NCBI RefSeq assembly: GCF_900106065.1
Contig: NZ_LT629796.1
Span: 6,362,501-6,426,500 of the forward strand
Source: Pseudomonas mandelii
GTDB lineage: Bacteria; Pseudomonadota; Gammaproteobacteria; Pseudomonadales; Pseudomonadaceae
DNA length: 64,000 nt
Direction: 5' to 3'
The notes beneath the pieces are model-generated. The model had not been told where the DNA came from. It ran no database searches and was given only the letters and a program-made list of their open reading frames with translations. Shown one piece after another: positions 48,046 to 57,598 of this stretch. The stretch's first letter is position 1; every line of letters starts with the position of its first letter. A program made the position numbers and the translations under genes.

Positions 48046-49548
48046 TCACTTGGCTGTCGGCATGCTGAATTCAGGGCCCTTGGCGATGCTGTCGGGCCAG
48101 CGTTGCATCACGCTTTTGTAGCGGCTGTAGAAACGGATGCCTTCTTCGCCATAGGCGTGATGGTCGCCGAACAGCGAGCGCTTCCAGCCGCCAAACGAGT
48201 GCCAGGCCATGGGCACCGGAATCGGTACGTTGATGCCGACCATGCCGACCTTGATAGTGCGTGCAAACGCCCGGGCGATGCCGCCGTCGCTGGTGAAACA
48301 TGACACGCCGTTGCCGAATTCGTGGGCGTTGATCAACGCCACGGCACTGGCGAAATCCGGGGCGCGGACGATGCCCAGCACCGGGCCGAAGATCTCTTGC
48401 TGGTAAATGCTCATCTCGGTAGTGACGTGATCGAACAACGTCGCGCCGACGAAGAAGCCGTTCTCCGCCCCCGGCACCTTGAACCCACGACCATCGACAA
48501 TCAGCTGCGCGCCTTGCGCCACGCCCTGGTCGATAAAGCCTTCGACCTTGGCCTTGTGTTCGGCCGTCACCAACGGCCCCATGTCGCTGTCACCCTGCAT
48601 GCCGTTGCCGACCTTGAGTTGATCGATGCGCGGCAGCAGTTTGGCAATCAGTTGGTCTGCAACATCGCCCACCGCCACAGCAATCGAGATCGCCATGCAG
48701 CGCTCGCCGGCCGAGCCGTAAGCCGCGCCGATCAAGGCGTCTGCGGCCTGATCCAGATCCGCGTCGGGCATGACGATCATATGATTTTTCGCCCCGCCCA
48801 GCGCCTGCACCCGCTTGCCGCGCGTGGTGGCTTGCTGGTGGATGTACTCGGCAATCGGCGTCGAGCCGACAAAGGAAATCGCCTCGATGTCCGGGTGTTG
48901 CAGCAGCGCATCGACCGCTGTCTTGTCGCCCTGAACCACGTTGAACACGCCGTCCGGCAAACCGGCTTCGGTCAGCAAACGGGCCATCAGCAAACTGGCG
49001 GACGGGTCGCGTTCGGAGGGTTTGAGAATGAAGCAGTTACCGGTAACCAGCGCCAGCGGGATCATCCACAGTGGCACCATCACCGGGAAGTTGAACGGCG
49101 TGACACCGGCGCATACGCCCAGCGGCTGGCGCAGGTTCCAGTTGTCGATGCCGCCGCCGATGTTGTCACTGAATTCGGTTTTCAGCAGGCTCGGCGCGCC
49201 ACAGGCGTATTCGACGATCTCGATGCCACGGGTGACTTCGCCCTTGGCGTCGGAGAACACCTTGCCGTGTTCGCGGCTGATGATTTCGGCCAGTTCGTCG
49301 TGATGACGGTCGAGCAATTCCTTGAACTTGAACATCACCCGCGAACGGCGCAAGGACGATTGCTCGGACCAGGCCGGGAATGCTTTCAGGGCCGAGGCAA
49401 CGGCGGCGTCCACGGTCTTTGCGCTGGCCAGCCCGACACGCGCTTGCACCTCGCCAGTCGCCGGGTTGAAGACATTGCTGAACCGCTCGCTACCGCTGTC
49501 TTGCACGTGACCGTCGAGGTAATGGCCGATGACCGGGGCGTCGCTCAT
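48046..49548 (-). CDS. iolA: Malonate-semialdehyde / methylmalonate-semialdehyde dehydrogenase (CoA-acylating)
   Basis: Converts malonate semialdehyde, the last inositol intermediate, with CoA and NAD to acetyl-CoA and CO2. It also acts in valine degradation as MmsA. It has 500 residues. Aldehyde dehydrogenase landmarks: [44 protein letters not shown] and the catalytic Cys in [11 protein letters not shown] (near residue 285). The [16 protein letters not shown]-terminus is typical of MmsA. GGAGAACAAGAACA precedes the ATG. A separate mmsA for valine may exist elsewhere in the genome. Confidence 0.93.
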   Translation of the reverse strand: MSDAPVIGHYLDGHVQDSGSERFSNVFNPATGEVQARVGLASAKTVDAAVASALKAFPAWSEQSSLRRSRVMFKFKELLDRHHDELAEIISREHGKVFSDAKGEVTRGIEIVEYACGAPSLLKTEFSDNIGGGIDNWNLRQPLGVCAGVTPFNFPVMVPLWMIPLALVTGNCFILKPSERDPSASLLMARLLTEAGLPDGVFNVVQGDKTAVDALLQHPDIEAISFVGSTPIAEYIHQQATTRGKRVQALGGAKNHMIVMPDADLDQAADALIGAAYGSAGERCMAISIAVAVGDVADQLIAKLLPRIDQLKVGNGMQGDSDMGPLVTAEHKAKVEGFIDQGVAQGAQLIVDGRGFKVPGAENGFFVGATLFDHVTTEMSIYQQEIFGPVLGIVRAPDFASAVALINAHEFGNGVSCFTSDGGIARAFARTIKVGMVGINVPIPVPMAWHSFGGWKRSLFGDHHAYGEEGIRFYSRYKSVMQRWPDSIAKGPEFSMPTAK

Positions 49549-49592
49549 TGTTCTTGTTCTCCGTTCGAATAGTGGAATTCAGGCTTTTTAGA

Positions 49593-50402
49593 TCAGAGAT
49601 CAAGCAGCCAACTGTGCTGCGGATCGTTGTGGAACTGCCAGACCCGTTTCGGGCCGGCCATCACGTTCAGGTAATACGACTCGTAGCCGTAGGGCACGCT
49701 GACCGGGTGATAGCCCTTGGGCACGACCACGAGGTCGCTGTTTTCCACGGCCATGGCTTGATCGATGCTGCGGTCGTCGGTGTAGACGCGCTGGAACACG
49801 AAACCCTGGGGCGGGTTGATCTGGTGGTAATAGGTTTCTTCGAGAAAGCTCTGGTGCGGCAAATCGTCGGTGTCGTGCTTGTGCGGCGGGTAGCTCGACG
49901 AGTGTCCCGACGGCGTGCGCACTTCCACCACCAGCAGCGAATGGGCGGGCTCGGTGTCCGGCAGAATGTCGCAGACGTAACGGGTGTTGGCGCCCTTGCC
50001 GCGCACGCTGCGCTTCATGGTGTCGGGTTTGATCAGCCGTGGACCGAGGCCCTTTTCGGCTGACCCCGGTGCGGCGCAGACGGCGATCTGCACATCGCTG
50101 AGCGCAACCACTTGCGCCTGACTGCCGGGCGGCAAGTACGCGGCGAAGGGTGATTTGTCTTCGAACACCGACTGGCGATCGCCGAGGTTGTCCCATTCGA
50201 AGGCGCCCTGCCCCGGCGCTTCGCCCTTGATGCTGACCCGGCCGCTGAGCAGCACCAGGCACAGCTCTTTATCACCCGCCGCCACCGGCAAGGTTTCGCC
50301 CAGGCTTAGGCGGTAGGCAGCGAAGCCGACGTATTCCAGCTCACCTTTGCCCAACTCGACCATGGTCCGGCCACGGGCATTGCTTTTGACCAGCAGGCTC
50401 AT
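49593..50402 (-). CDS. iolB: 5-Deoxy-glucuronate isomerase
   Basis: Isomerises 5-deoxy-D-glucuronate to 2-deoxy-5-keto-D-gluconate. It has 269 residues, a bicupin of the KduI/IolB family. Metal-binding histidine segments are SSYPPHKHDTDDLPHQSFLE (near residue 170) and VPKGYHPVSVPYGYESYYLN. It ends RVWQFHNDPQHSWL, as in other IolB proteins. The ATG overlaps the iolE stop codon by four bases (ATGA), so translation is coupled. Confidence 0.94.
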   Translation of the reverse strand: MSLLVKSNARGRTMVELGKGELEYVGFAAYRLSLGETLPVAAGDKELCLVLLSGRVSIKGEAPGQGAFEWDNLGDRQSVFEDKSPFAAYLPPGSQAQVVALSDVQIAVCAAPGSAEKGLGPRLIKPDTMKRSVRGKGANTRYVCDILPDTEPAHSLLVVEVRTPSGHSSSYPPHKHDTDDLPHQSFLEETYYHQINPPQGFVFQRVYTDDRSIDQAMAVENSDLVVVPKGYHPVSVPYGYESYYLNVMAGPKRVWQFHNDPQHSWLLDL

Positions 50403-51292
50403 AGCGCAACCCTCTCGTCGAGCAACGCTCGCAAGGTGTCGTAGCCTTTTTTCGCGTAGACGTAACTCGGCGCCACGGCCGGGTCTTGCTCAGCCTCGAC
50501 CACCAGCCAGCCGTGGTAATCGTTGGCCAGCAACACATCGAGCAGCGCGGCGAAGTCGATGTCGCCATCGCCGGGCACGGTGAAGGTGCCGTTGATGATG
50601 CAGTCCGGAAAGCTCCACAAGTTGTTGCGCGCCAGTTGCACCACCGGTTTGCGCACGTCCTTGAAATGCACGTGGCAGATGCGTTCGATGTGTTTGCGCA
50701 AGACGTGCAACGGCTCGCCGCCGCCCATGTAGCAATGGCCCGAATCGAACAGCAGACCGACTTCGCTGCCGGTCAACGCCATCAACTTGTCGATGTCGGC
50801 CGGGGATTCGACGTAAGCGCCCATGTGGTGGTGATAGGCCAGGCGCACGCCTTGAGACAGGGTGAAACGTGCCAGTTCGGTGAGCTTGTCGGCGTATTCC
50901 TGCCAGGCCTGTTCGGTGTGGAAACGCGGGCGTTCAACCAAGGGGATGCGCTGGCCCTGAATCGAGTCCGCCACTTCGCCGTAAACCAGCACCTTGGCGC
51001 CGTTCTTCGCCAGCAGCTCGACGTGGCTGCCGATGGCGTCGATTTCTTCGGCCACGGAACGGCGCGCCAGACGGCTGGAATACCAACCGGACACCAGCGC
51101 CAGCTCGTAAGGCCGCAGCACGTCACCGACGCCTTCGGCATTCTTGGGGAATTTTCCGTTGAGTTCAAAACCTTCGTAACCGATCTCCTTGCCTTCGCTC
51201 AACGCGGTGCTCAACGGCGTCTCGCCACCGAGGGACGGCAAGTCGTCGTTGCTCCAGGAGATCGGGTTGATGCCAATTCGGATAGCGGGCAT
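50399..51292 (-). CDS. iolE: Inosose dehydratase
   Basis: Dehydrates 2-keto-myo-inositol to 3D-(3,5/4)-trihydroxycyclohexane-1,2-dione, the second pathway step. It has 297 residues with a TIM-barrel fold. It starts MPAIRIGINPISWSNDDLPS, the standard IolE N-terminus. Metal-binding segments include YHHHMGAYVESPADID, GLLFDSGHCYMGGG, CHVHFKDVRKPV and LVVEAEQDPAV. I place the start at 51292 although the frame is open to 51373, because the upstream part reads through the REPIN. It overlaps iolB by four bases. Confidence 0.94.
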   Translation of the reverse strand: MPAIRIGINPISWSNDDLPSLGGETPLSTALSEGKEIGYEGFELNGKFPKNAEGVGDVLRPYELALVSGWYSSRLARRSVAEEIDAIGSHVELLAKNGAKVLVYGEVADSIQGQRIPLVERPRFHTEQAWQEYADKLTELARFTLSQGVRLAYHHHMGAYVESPADIDKLMALTGSEVGLLFDSGHCYMGGGEPLHVLRKHIERICHVHFKDVRKPVVQLARNNLWSFPDCIINGTFTVPGDGDIDFAALLDVLLANDYHGWLVVEAEQDPAVAPSYVYAKKGYDTLRALLDERVAL

Positions 51293-51341
51293 GGCTGCAC
51301 CTTTTTGTTGTTTTCTAAATTTCCGTTGAGTCTGAGGCCGA

Positions 51342-51409
51342 CTTCGCGGGCAAGCCTCGCTCCTACAGATCAACGCGGCTTCCCGTAGGAGCGAGGCTTG
51401 CCCGCGAAG
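51342..51409. repeat. REP pair, CTTCGCGGGCAAGCC class, between iolC and iolE
   Basis: Inverted copies (51342-51368 and 51383-51409) in the 137-base gap inside the inositol operon. With 39934, 43949 and 47080 it makes four REPINs within one catabolic locus. Confidence 0.9.
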
Positions 51410-51429
51410 AACGATAACGCGGTGTCACG

Positions 51430-53367
51430 TCAGGCGCGGGCCGTGCGCCAGGCGTCGATGAGTTCGACGAAGGTGCCCTGCACCTGAGCAATCAGCGCCT
51501 CATCATCGATTTCACCGGCCAGCCACGCGCGGCTCGGTTCCTGGAAGATCGTCCTCCCGACCGCGAACCCGCGACAGGTCTGGCTCTGGCTCGCTTGCTG
51601 AAACCCTTCGGCCAGTGCCGCCGCCGGCGCATTCAGCCCCAGCAACACCACGCCCCGGCAATACGGATCTCGCTCCTGAATCAACTCATCAAGCTGCTTC
51701 CACTCCTCGGCACTCTGCGCTTCGATCTTCCACCACGCCGGGTAAATCCCCAGGTTGTAGAGGCGTTTCAGCGCGCGATACAGCACGTCCGGATGGGTCG
51801 ACGGATGATCCTTGGGCGGGATGATTTCCAGCAGCAGTTCATGACCGCTGACCTGGGACGCCTGATACAACCCCTTGATCTGCGCTTCCTGTTCCAGGCG
51901 CAACAACGGCTCATCATCAGGATGAAATTGCACCAGGCACTTGATGATCTGCTCTTGCGGCCAGGCAATCAGGTTGCTGCCGATCGAGCGCCCATGTTCG
52001 AAGGCCAACGGCCGCGAGCCCTGCACTTCCACCGGCCGCGCCACCCACCAGCCTCGACCGGTGGCGGCGTTCAGCGAGTCCTGGCCGAAACGCTGATCGG
52101 CCAGCAAGCCGACATCCGCCTCGATCCCTTGCTCGCGCAAATCCGTTTCGACCCGCTCCACGGCTTTGATAAAGAGTTGCTTGAGTTCGCAGATGGCGTT
52201 GAGGTCGCGACCGCCCTTGTGCGCCAGCTCCACCAGTTGCCCACGGTGATCAAAGGCAAAAATGAACAGCTGCTTCCACTGTTTGCGCGGCACGCTGACC
52301 TGATGCAGACGCTGCAGCACTTCGTCCTGATCCGGCCGGGTGATCGGCACCGGGCTGTTGAACAGGTAATCGAGTTCGGCACGGGTCGGCATCGCCGGGG
52401 CGCAGGCATGGCGCGACACCACCAGACCGCCGCAAGCATTGGCCAACTGGCAGCAGCGTTCGTCGCTGGCATCCTCCAGCCAACCGCTGAGGAAACCCGA
52501 CATGAATGCATCGCCGGCCCCCAACACGTTGAGCACTTCCACCCGAACGCCGGGGTAAATCGCCCCGTCTTCAAGCCGCACCGGAATCACCCCGTGAATC
52601 ACCGTGCAACCCTGCGGCCCGAGCTTGACCACCAGCGTCGCGTCGCTCAAACGCCGAACATTGCGCAACGCCGTGAGCAAATCCTCGGAACCGCCCGCAA
52701 TCAAAAACTCTTCTTCAGTGCCGACAATCAGGTCAAAACGCGGCAGGATTTTCTGCACATGCTGGCTGACGTTCTGATCGGCAACAAACCGGGTTTCCCC
52801 GTCTGCCTTACCCGCCAGCCCCCACAGCACCGGGCGATAATCGATATCGAGCACCCGTTTGACGTTGTGCTTCTCGGCGTAATCCAGCGCCTGGATGCTC
52901 GCCTTATAGACGCCGTCGGTGGAGAAATGGGTGCCGGTGATCAGCAGGGCTTTGCTGGAGGCAATAAAGGCTTCGCTGATGTCCTCGGCCCGCAGCGCCA
53001 TGTCGGCGCAGTTTTCGCGGTAGAAGACTAAAGGAAAGGTTTCGCGGTCCTTGAGACCGAGCAGGACCATGGCGGTCAGGCGTTCCGGATCGACCTTGAC
53101 GCCGCTGACGTCACAGCCTTCACGCGCCAGGGATTCCAGGAGGAACCGCCCCATGTGGTCGTCCCCTACCCGGCTCAACATCGCCGATTTCAGGCCCAGT
53201 CGAGCGGTGCCGAACGCGATGTTGGCGGACGATCCCCCAAGGTATTTGGCGAAGCTTGAAACATCTTCCAGCCGCGCCCCGACTTGCTGCGCATAGAGGT
53301 CGACGCCAAGGCGCCCCAGGCAAATCAGATCCAATTGACGCCCACTGGCAAAACGAGTCTGGCCCAT
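51430..53367 (-). CDS. iolC: 5-Dehydro-2-deoxygluconokinase fused to DUF2090 aldolase-like domain
   Basis: A 645-residue fusion. Residues about 1-330 are a PfkB-family kinase (LDLICLGRLGVDLYAQQVGA, the GG motif in YLGGSSANIAFG and the active-site VLGAGDAFMSGFLSGWLED) that phosphorylates 2-deoxy-5-keto-D-gluconate. Residues about 345-645 are a DUF2090 domain (QLFIFAFDHRGQLVELAHKG), a class I aldolase-like fold thought to cleave the phosphorylated product to malonate semialdehyde and dihydroxyacetone phosphate, in place of a separate IolJ. The ATG at 53367 is preferred, since the upstream frame enters the operator region. First gene of the operon. Confidence 0.93.
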   Translation of the reverse strand: MGQTRFASGRQLDLICLGRLGVDLYAQQVGARLEDVSSFAKYLGGSSANIAFGTARLGLKSAMLSRVGDDHMGRFLLESLAREGCDVSGVKVDPERLTAMVLLGLKDRETFPLVFYRENCADMALRAEDISEAFIASSKALLITGTHFSTDGVYKASIQALDYAEKHNVKRVLDIDYRPVLWGLAGKADGETRFVADQNVSQHVQKILPRFDLIVGTEEEFLIAGGSEDLLTALRNVRRLSDATLVVKLGPQGCTVIHGVIPVRLEDGAIYPGVRVEVLNVLGAGDAFMSGFLSGWLEDASDERCCQLANACGGLVVSRHACAPAMPTRAELDYLFNSPVPITRPDQDEVLQRLHQVSVPRKQWKQLFIFAFDHRGQLVELAHKGGRDLNAICELKQLFIKAVERVETDLREQGIEADVGLLADQRFGQDSLNAATGRGWWVARPVEVQGSRPLAFEHGRSIGSNLIAWPQEQIIKCLVQFHPDDEPLLRLEQEAQIKGLYQASQVSGHELLLEIIPPKDHPSTHPDVLYRALKRLYNLGIYPAWWKIEAQSAEEWKQLDELIQERDPYCRGVVLLGLNAPAAALAEGFQQASQSQTCRGFAVGRTIFQEPSRAWLAGEIDDEALIAQVQGTFVELIDAWRTARA

Positions 53368-53463
53368 GCTGGCTCCTGTTATTTTTATCAGCCTGCGTTC
53401 GGGGCGATGGAGGCGCCGAACGCTCTTGGTGGGATGCAGACTAAAACGACCGGGACCGAACAA

Positions 53464-53506
53464 TCAATAATTATTCCAAATAATTTTTACGTGGAATATT
53501 TTTTCC
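53464..53506. promoter_or_regulatory. Tandem putative IolR operators in the iolC-iolR divergent region
   Basis: A perfect GGAA-TATTTT-TTCC at 53493-53506, inside the longer palindrome TGGAATATTTTTTCCA, and a half-conserved TCAA-TAATTA-TTCC at 53464-53477, starting 29 bases apart. They lie in the 311-base divergent region and could control both iolC and iolR. The remainder of the gap (53507-53678) has no gene. Confidence 0.7.
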
Positions 53507-53678
53507 AATAAACTTTTACAAAAGCATTCCAGACACAGTGCATCGTTTCAGCAAACCGCACGCCGGCCGCAAGCTCAAGATTTTATTCCGGCCTACCCTG
53601 TAGACTGCGCACAGCCAACCTATTGTCAGGGGCCGACACACCAGTCAGCCCTATAAGAACAAGCCAGAAGGATTCCCT

Positions 53679-54599
53679 ATGTCCCGCACCGATCAGCCGG
53701 CTACGACCGAGAGCACGCCCGACAGCGATCTCGCCAGCCCCCCGATCAATGCCGAGCGTCTGTTGCAGCTGATCACCAACGAATACGAAAGCCTGCCGCG
53801 CCAGCTCAAACGCATCGCCAGCTACATGAGCCAGCAAAGCGACCGGATCATGGTCGACCGCATCAGCGACATCGCCCGCGAGTGCGAAGTGCACCCGTCG
53901 GCCATCGTGCGGTTCTCCCAGCGCTTCGGGTTCAGCGGTTTCAGCGAAATGCAGGCCCTGTTCCGCGAGGCGTACACGCACAAGACCACGCCGGTGCAGA
54001 ACTACCAGCAGCGCATTCGCAGCATGATCGCCAACAAATCGCAGAAAGCCAGCGGCGGCGACCTCGCACGCGAGTGCATCGACGCGACCCTGTCGGGCAT
54101 CGAACGGCTGGGGCTGGAACTCGATGACCAGGCCTTCGACAAAGCCGTGGACCTGGTGGTCAACGCCGACAACATCTACGTGGTCGGCGTGCGCCGCTCG
54201 TTCGCGGTGGCCGATTACCTGGTTTACAACCTGCAACACACCAACAAGCGCATCCACCTGGTCTCCGGCCTTGGCGGCAGCTACCGCGAGCAGATGCGCA
54301 GCGTGCGCGCCAATGACCTGGTCATCGCCATCAGCTTCACGCCCTACGGCAAGGAAACCCAGCACTGCCTGCGCATCGCCCAGCACAACCAGGCGAAAAC
54401 CCTGATCATCACCGACAGCAACCTCTCGCCCCTGGCCAAACGCGCCAACACCGTGCTGCTGGTCAACGAAGGCAGCTCGTTCGCCTTCCGCTCGTTGAGC
54501 GCGACGTTGTGCCTGTGCCAGGCGCTGTTCATCGCCGTGGCCTATCGACTGGAATTGAAGGTCGACGAGATACACGAGCAAGTCGGTTTCGAAGATTAA
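53679..54599 (+). CDS. iolR: RpiR-family regulator of the inositol locus
   Basis: A 306-residue regulator. Residues about 20-95 are the HTH_6 domain (LPRQLKRIASYMSQQSDRIM, then ISDIARECEVHPSAIVRFSQ). Residues about 145-280 form a SIS domain, which binds phosphosugars (NIYVVGVRRSFAVADYLVYN, LVIAISFTPYGKETQ). The ligand is probably a phosphorylated inositol intermediate, as known for RpiR-type IolR, where the phosphate ester made by IolC relieves repression. It is divergent from iolC across the GGAA-N6-TTCC sites. An AGAAGGATTCCCT site precedes the ATG. Confidence 0.9.
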   Translation: MSRTDQPATTESTPDSDLASPPINAERLLQLITNEYESLPRQLKRIASYMSQQSDRIMVDRISDIARECEVHPSAIVRFSQRFGFSGFSEMQALFREAYTHKTTPVQNYQQRIRSMIANKSQKASGGDLARECIDATLSGIERLGLELDDQAFDKAVDLVVNADNIYVVGVRRSFAVADYLVYNLQHTNKRIHLVSGLGGSYREQMRSVRANDLVIAISFTPYGKETQHCLRIAQHNQAKTLIITDSNLSPLAKRANTVLLVNEGSSFAFRSLSATLCLCQALFIAVAYRLELKVDEIHEQVGFED

Positions 54600-54674
54600 C
54601 CAAGGCCGTTTGCAGGTCGCCGAACCTCAGCTAAGGTAGTCCATCCCGACATGGACACCTGAAGGAGCGGCTCA

Positions 54675-55286
54675 ATGAAACTGATCGGCATGCTGGATTC
54701 GCCCTACGTGCGGCGCGTGGCCATTTCTGCCAGACACCTGGGCATCGACCTGGAGCACGAGTCGGTTTCGGTGTTCCGCCACTTCGAGCACTTCCAGCAG
54801 ATCAACCCCGTGGTCAAGGCGCCGACCCTGGTGCTGGACGACGGCGAAGTGTTGATCGACTCGACCCTGATCATTGACTACCTCGAAGCCCTCGCCGGCC
54901 CTGGCAAAAGCCTGATGCCCGGCGACCTCACGCAACGACTGCGCGCATGGCGCCTGATCGGGCTCGGGTTGGCGGCGTGCGAAAAGTCCGTGCAGCTTTA
55001 CTACGAACGCAACCTGCGCCCCGCCGAAATTCAATACCAGCCTTGGGTCGAGCGCGTCGAAGGGCAACTCGCCGCAGCCTATTCAGCGCTTGAACGCGAG
55101 CTGGAAAAACAGCCACTGGCAAACGGCGCCTTGATCGAACAAGACGGCATCACCCTCGCCGTCGCCTGGAGCTTCACCAACCTGGTGACACCGGACCAAG
55201 TCGACGCCTCACGCTTCCCGCGCATCGCCGAATTCACCGCGCAGGCGGAAAAGCTTGAGGCCTTCATCAGTACCCCGATAACCTGA
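54675..55286 (+). CDS. Glutathione S-transferase
   Basis: A 203-residue cytosolic GST. The N-terminal thioredoxin-like domain starts MKLIGMLDSPYVRRVAISAR, with the catalytic Ser/Tyr position near SPYVRR and the glutathione-binding cis-Pro in KAPTLVLDDGEVLIDSTLII. The helical C-terminal domain follows from about residue 90. A GAAGGAGCGG site precedes the ATG. Its last 18 codons and stop are part of a 115-bp direct repeat whose other copy lies 3.56 kb away, in front of the DNA alkylation repair gene. The substrate is unknown. Confidence 0.88.
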   Translation: MKLIGMLDSPYVRRVAISARHLGIDLEHESVSVFRHFEHFQQINPVVKAPTLVLDDGEVLIDSTLIIDYLEALAGPGKSLMPGDLTQRLRAWRLIGLGLAACEKSVQLYYERNLRPAEIQYQPWVERVEGQLAAAYSALERELEKQPLANGALIEQDGITLAVAWSFTNLVTPDQVDASRFPRIAEFTAQAEKLEAFISTPIT

Positions 55287-55344
55287 CCGGCCCCCTCGAA
55301 CGGACCCGAGCATGACCGTCGCCGAACAATCTGCCCCGGCGCTG
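55230..55344 (+). repeat. Left copy of a 115-bp direct repeat: GST end plus start of the alkylation-repair gene
   Basis: Contains the last GST codons, the intergenic CCGGCCCCCTCGAACGGACC block and a truncated start of the downstream gene (ATG at 55312, MTVAEQSAPAL), which then breaks off. It is offset exactly 3556 bases from the right copy at 58786-58900, with roughly 10 percent divergence by eye and no gaps. Confidence 0.88.
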
Positions 55345-55357
55345 CACGACGGGTCCG

Positions 55358-56449
55358 CTAGGCACTTTCTGCGACTGGCGACGAGTACGCGGGATAATCG
55401 ATGTAGCCATGCGCTCCCCCGCCGTAGTAAGCCTCCCTTCCCGCTTCGGCCAGTGGCCAGCCATGGCGCAAGCGATTGACCAGATCGGGGTTGGCTATAA
55501 ACGGCCGGCCAAACACCACCAGGTCGCTTAATCCTTCTTCGATGGCCTGCTGTGCGGTTTCAAGGGTGAACCCGCCCGACACCATCAAGGTGCCGTCGTA
55601 AGCGGCGCGGAAGTCTTTTTGAAAGTACGGCGTGCCAAGATGGCTCGCATGCAAGTAGGCAATCTGGCGTTGCGACAATGCTCCGGCCAGAGCGAGCCAA
55701 GTGGCCTCTTCGCCATCGAACGGGTGCAGGTCCGCCAAGTGGGCAAAAGGCGACACGCGCACACCCACCTTCGCACTGCCGATCTGCGCACTCACCGCAT
55801 CGACCGTCTCAAGCAGCAATCGCAGGCGATTCGCAATCGGCGCACCACCGAAACGGTCTTCACGTGTGTTGAAGCCGCCGTTGATGAACTGTTCAAACAG
55901 ATAGCCGTTGCCGGCGTGAATTTCGACGCCGTCAAAACCTGCCGACATGGCATTGGCCGAGGCCAGGCGAAAGTCTGCAATGACCTGCCGAATCCCCTCG
56001 GCATCCAACGCCACGGGCGCACTCACCGCAACTTGCGCAGGCTTGCCGTCGCTGTCGTAAGCATGCACCAACGTTTGACTGGCGGGCATGGCCACAGGCG
56101 CGACAGGCAAGCGTCCGTCCAACAGCGAAGAGTGCGAGACGCGCCCCACATGCCAGAGCTGAAGGAACATGCGTCCCCCGGCTTGATGAACCGCATCAGT
56201 CACGCGCTTCCAGCCTTCAATTTGCGCTGCGCTGTGGATCCCCGGGGTATACAGGTAGCCACGTCCCTGCGGAGAAACCTGCGCGCTTTCACTGATGATA
56301 AGGCCGGCTCCGGCGCGCTGGGCGTAGTAGGTCGCCATGTCTTCAGACGGCACGGTGCCCTCGACGCGAGCGCGGGTCATCGGCGCCATGACGAGGCGAT
56401 TGGGCAGCACCTGATCCGCGAGGTCATAAGAGTCGAAAAGTGATGACAT
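55358..56449 (-). CDS. Alkene reductase / NADH:flavin oxidoreductase (Old Yellow Enzyme family)
   Basis: An FMN-dependent ene-reductase of 363 residues, NemA/XenB-like. TIM-barrel landmarks: LPNRLVMAPMTRARVEGTVP, the substrate-binding HxxN pair in GVEIHAGNGYLFEQFI, GGFNTREDRFGG and the phosphate-binding FGRPFIANPDLVNRLRHG. It reduces electrophilic alkenes, N-ethylmaleimide or nitro compounds in characterised relatives. It ends only 13 bases from the left direct repeat and follows the luciferase-like gene by 21 bases; the pair is probably an operon driven by the LysR region. Confidence 0.92.
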   Translation of the reverse strand: MSSLFDSYDLADQVLPNRLVMAPMTRARVEGTVPSEDMATYYAQRAGAGLIISESAQVSPQGRGYLYTPGIHSAAQIEGWKRVTDAVHQAGGRMFLQLWHVGRVSHSSLLDGRLPVAPVAMPASQTLVHAYDSDGKPAQVAVSAPVALDAEGIRQVIADFRLASANAMSAGFDGVEIHAGNGYLFEQFINGGFNTREDRFGGAPIANRLRLLLETVDAVSAQIGSAKVGVRVSPFAHLADLHPFDGEEATWLALAGALSQRQIAYLHASHLGTPYFQKDFRAAYDGTLMVSGGFTLETAQQAIEEGLSDLVVFGRPFIANPDLVNRLRHGWPLAEAGREAYYGGGAHGYIDYPAYSSPVAESA

Positions 56450-56470
56450 GAGTGATTCCTCCGCGTGATC

Positions 56471-57526
56471 TCAGGCATGTGACGGGAAGTACGGCAGAAC
56501 GTACTCGCCGAGTTCGTCGAGGATTTCGCCATAGGGTTGACGGCTGACCTTGGGGTTGAGCGCGATATGCGAAACACCGGCAGATTGCGCGTGCTCCAGG
56601 TAATTGCGCAGGCCGTTGCGCCCTGCCCGGAAGCCACCCTGGATGCGCTGGAATGGCTGATCCGGGTTGTCGCTGAGGTCGAAATAGCCGCCCAGGCCCA
56701 ATGGTTTGAAAGCGTTGCGGTTCTCCGCCTCCTGCACGGCGGCGTGCCAGCTCTCGCCCAACGCTGCCAACCGCTCCGGGCTTTGGACGCCAGCAAGATA
56801 GCCATCAAGGTGCTGAGCCAACCATTCAACGCTCTGTTGCGCCTGGCCGACAGCAATTGACGGGACGCGGCCATACGGCGCTTTCGGCACCAGGTCCAGG
56901 TTTCCGTGTGAGCCACCGAATCGCTCGGAGCGGAAACGCGGAAAGCTCTGCTCGATCAGGGTTCGAAACACCGAAAAGGCATCACGGTAACGATCGCCAC
57001 GGGATTCATAATCGATGCCCAGCATCGGGTAATCACTGTATCGATCACCCGAGGACAGCCCCAACACCAGTCGACCTTCACTGAGTTGATCGAGGGATGT
57101 CGCTTGCTTGGCCAGATACATCGGATCACGGGTCGGCAGCACAATACCCGTGGTGCCCAGGACAATGCTGCGGGTGGCGGCGGCCAGGTAACCGATGTAG
57201 ACCAGCGGCTCAAAGATCTGCGCCACATCACCATAATCCGGGTCGTAGAAAGGTATGTCGCGCATCCATAAGGCACCAAAGCCAAGCGCTTCGGCGCGTT
57301 GCGCCATCTCCACGTGATCACGCATGGTCGGCGCCGGTCTGCCCGGGTGGGTTTCGAGGGGCAAAATCAGGCCAATCGTGAGCGCCTGCGGTTTAAACAA
57401 GCGTTGAAACCCCGGATGGCGCTCAAGCGAAGGATGGGCGGTCGGTAAAGTCGCAGGTTGAGCTGGCGGCGAGAAGTGTGTGGCAGTAGTCATGATGGCA
57501 GTCCCGTGAGTGACGATGACTGACAT
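56471..57526 (-). CDS. LLM-class flavin-dependent oxidoreductase
   Basis: A luciferase-like monooxygenase or reductase of 351 residues that uses FMNH2 or F420-like flavin. Family segments include LTIGLILPLETHPG, RAEALGFGALWMRDIPF, TRSIVLGTTGIVLPTRDPMY and GRLVLGLSSGDRYSDYP. The ATG at 57526 is preferred because GAGGAA stands nine bases upstream; an internal ATG at 57493 has a weaker site. It lies between the LysR gene and the ene-reductase on one strand. Substrate unknown. Confidence 0.88.
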   Translation of the reverse strand: MSVIVTHGTAIMTTATHFSPPAQPATLPTAHPSLERHPGFQRLFKPQALTIGLILPLETHPGRPAPTMRDHVEMAQRAEALGFGALWMRDIPFYDPDYGDVAQIFEPLVYIGYLAAATRSIVLGTTGIVLPTRDPMYLAKQATSLDQLSEGRLVLGLSSGDRYSDYPMLGIDYESRGDRYRDAFSVFRTLIEQSFPRFRSERFGGSHGNLDLVPKAPYGRVPSIAVGQAQQSVEWLAQHLDGYLAGVQSPERLAALGESWHAAVQEAENRNAFKPLGLGGYFDLSDNPDQPFQRIQGGFRAGRNGLRNYLEHAQSAGVSHIALNPKVSRQPYGEILDELGEYVLPYFPSHA

Positions 57527-57598
57527 ATTTATTGATTCCTCAGGTTGGATAAACAGCAGTTCGCGCCCCTTACACGGTCCGCTGAGTCCCCAATATCG

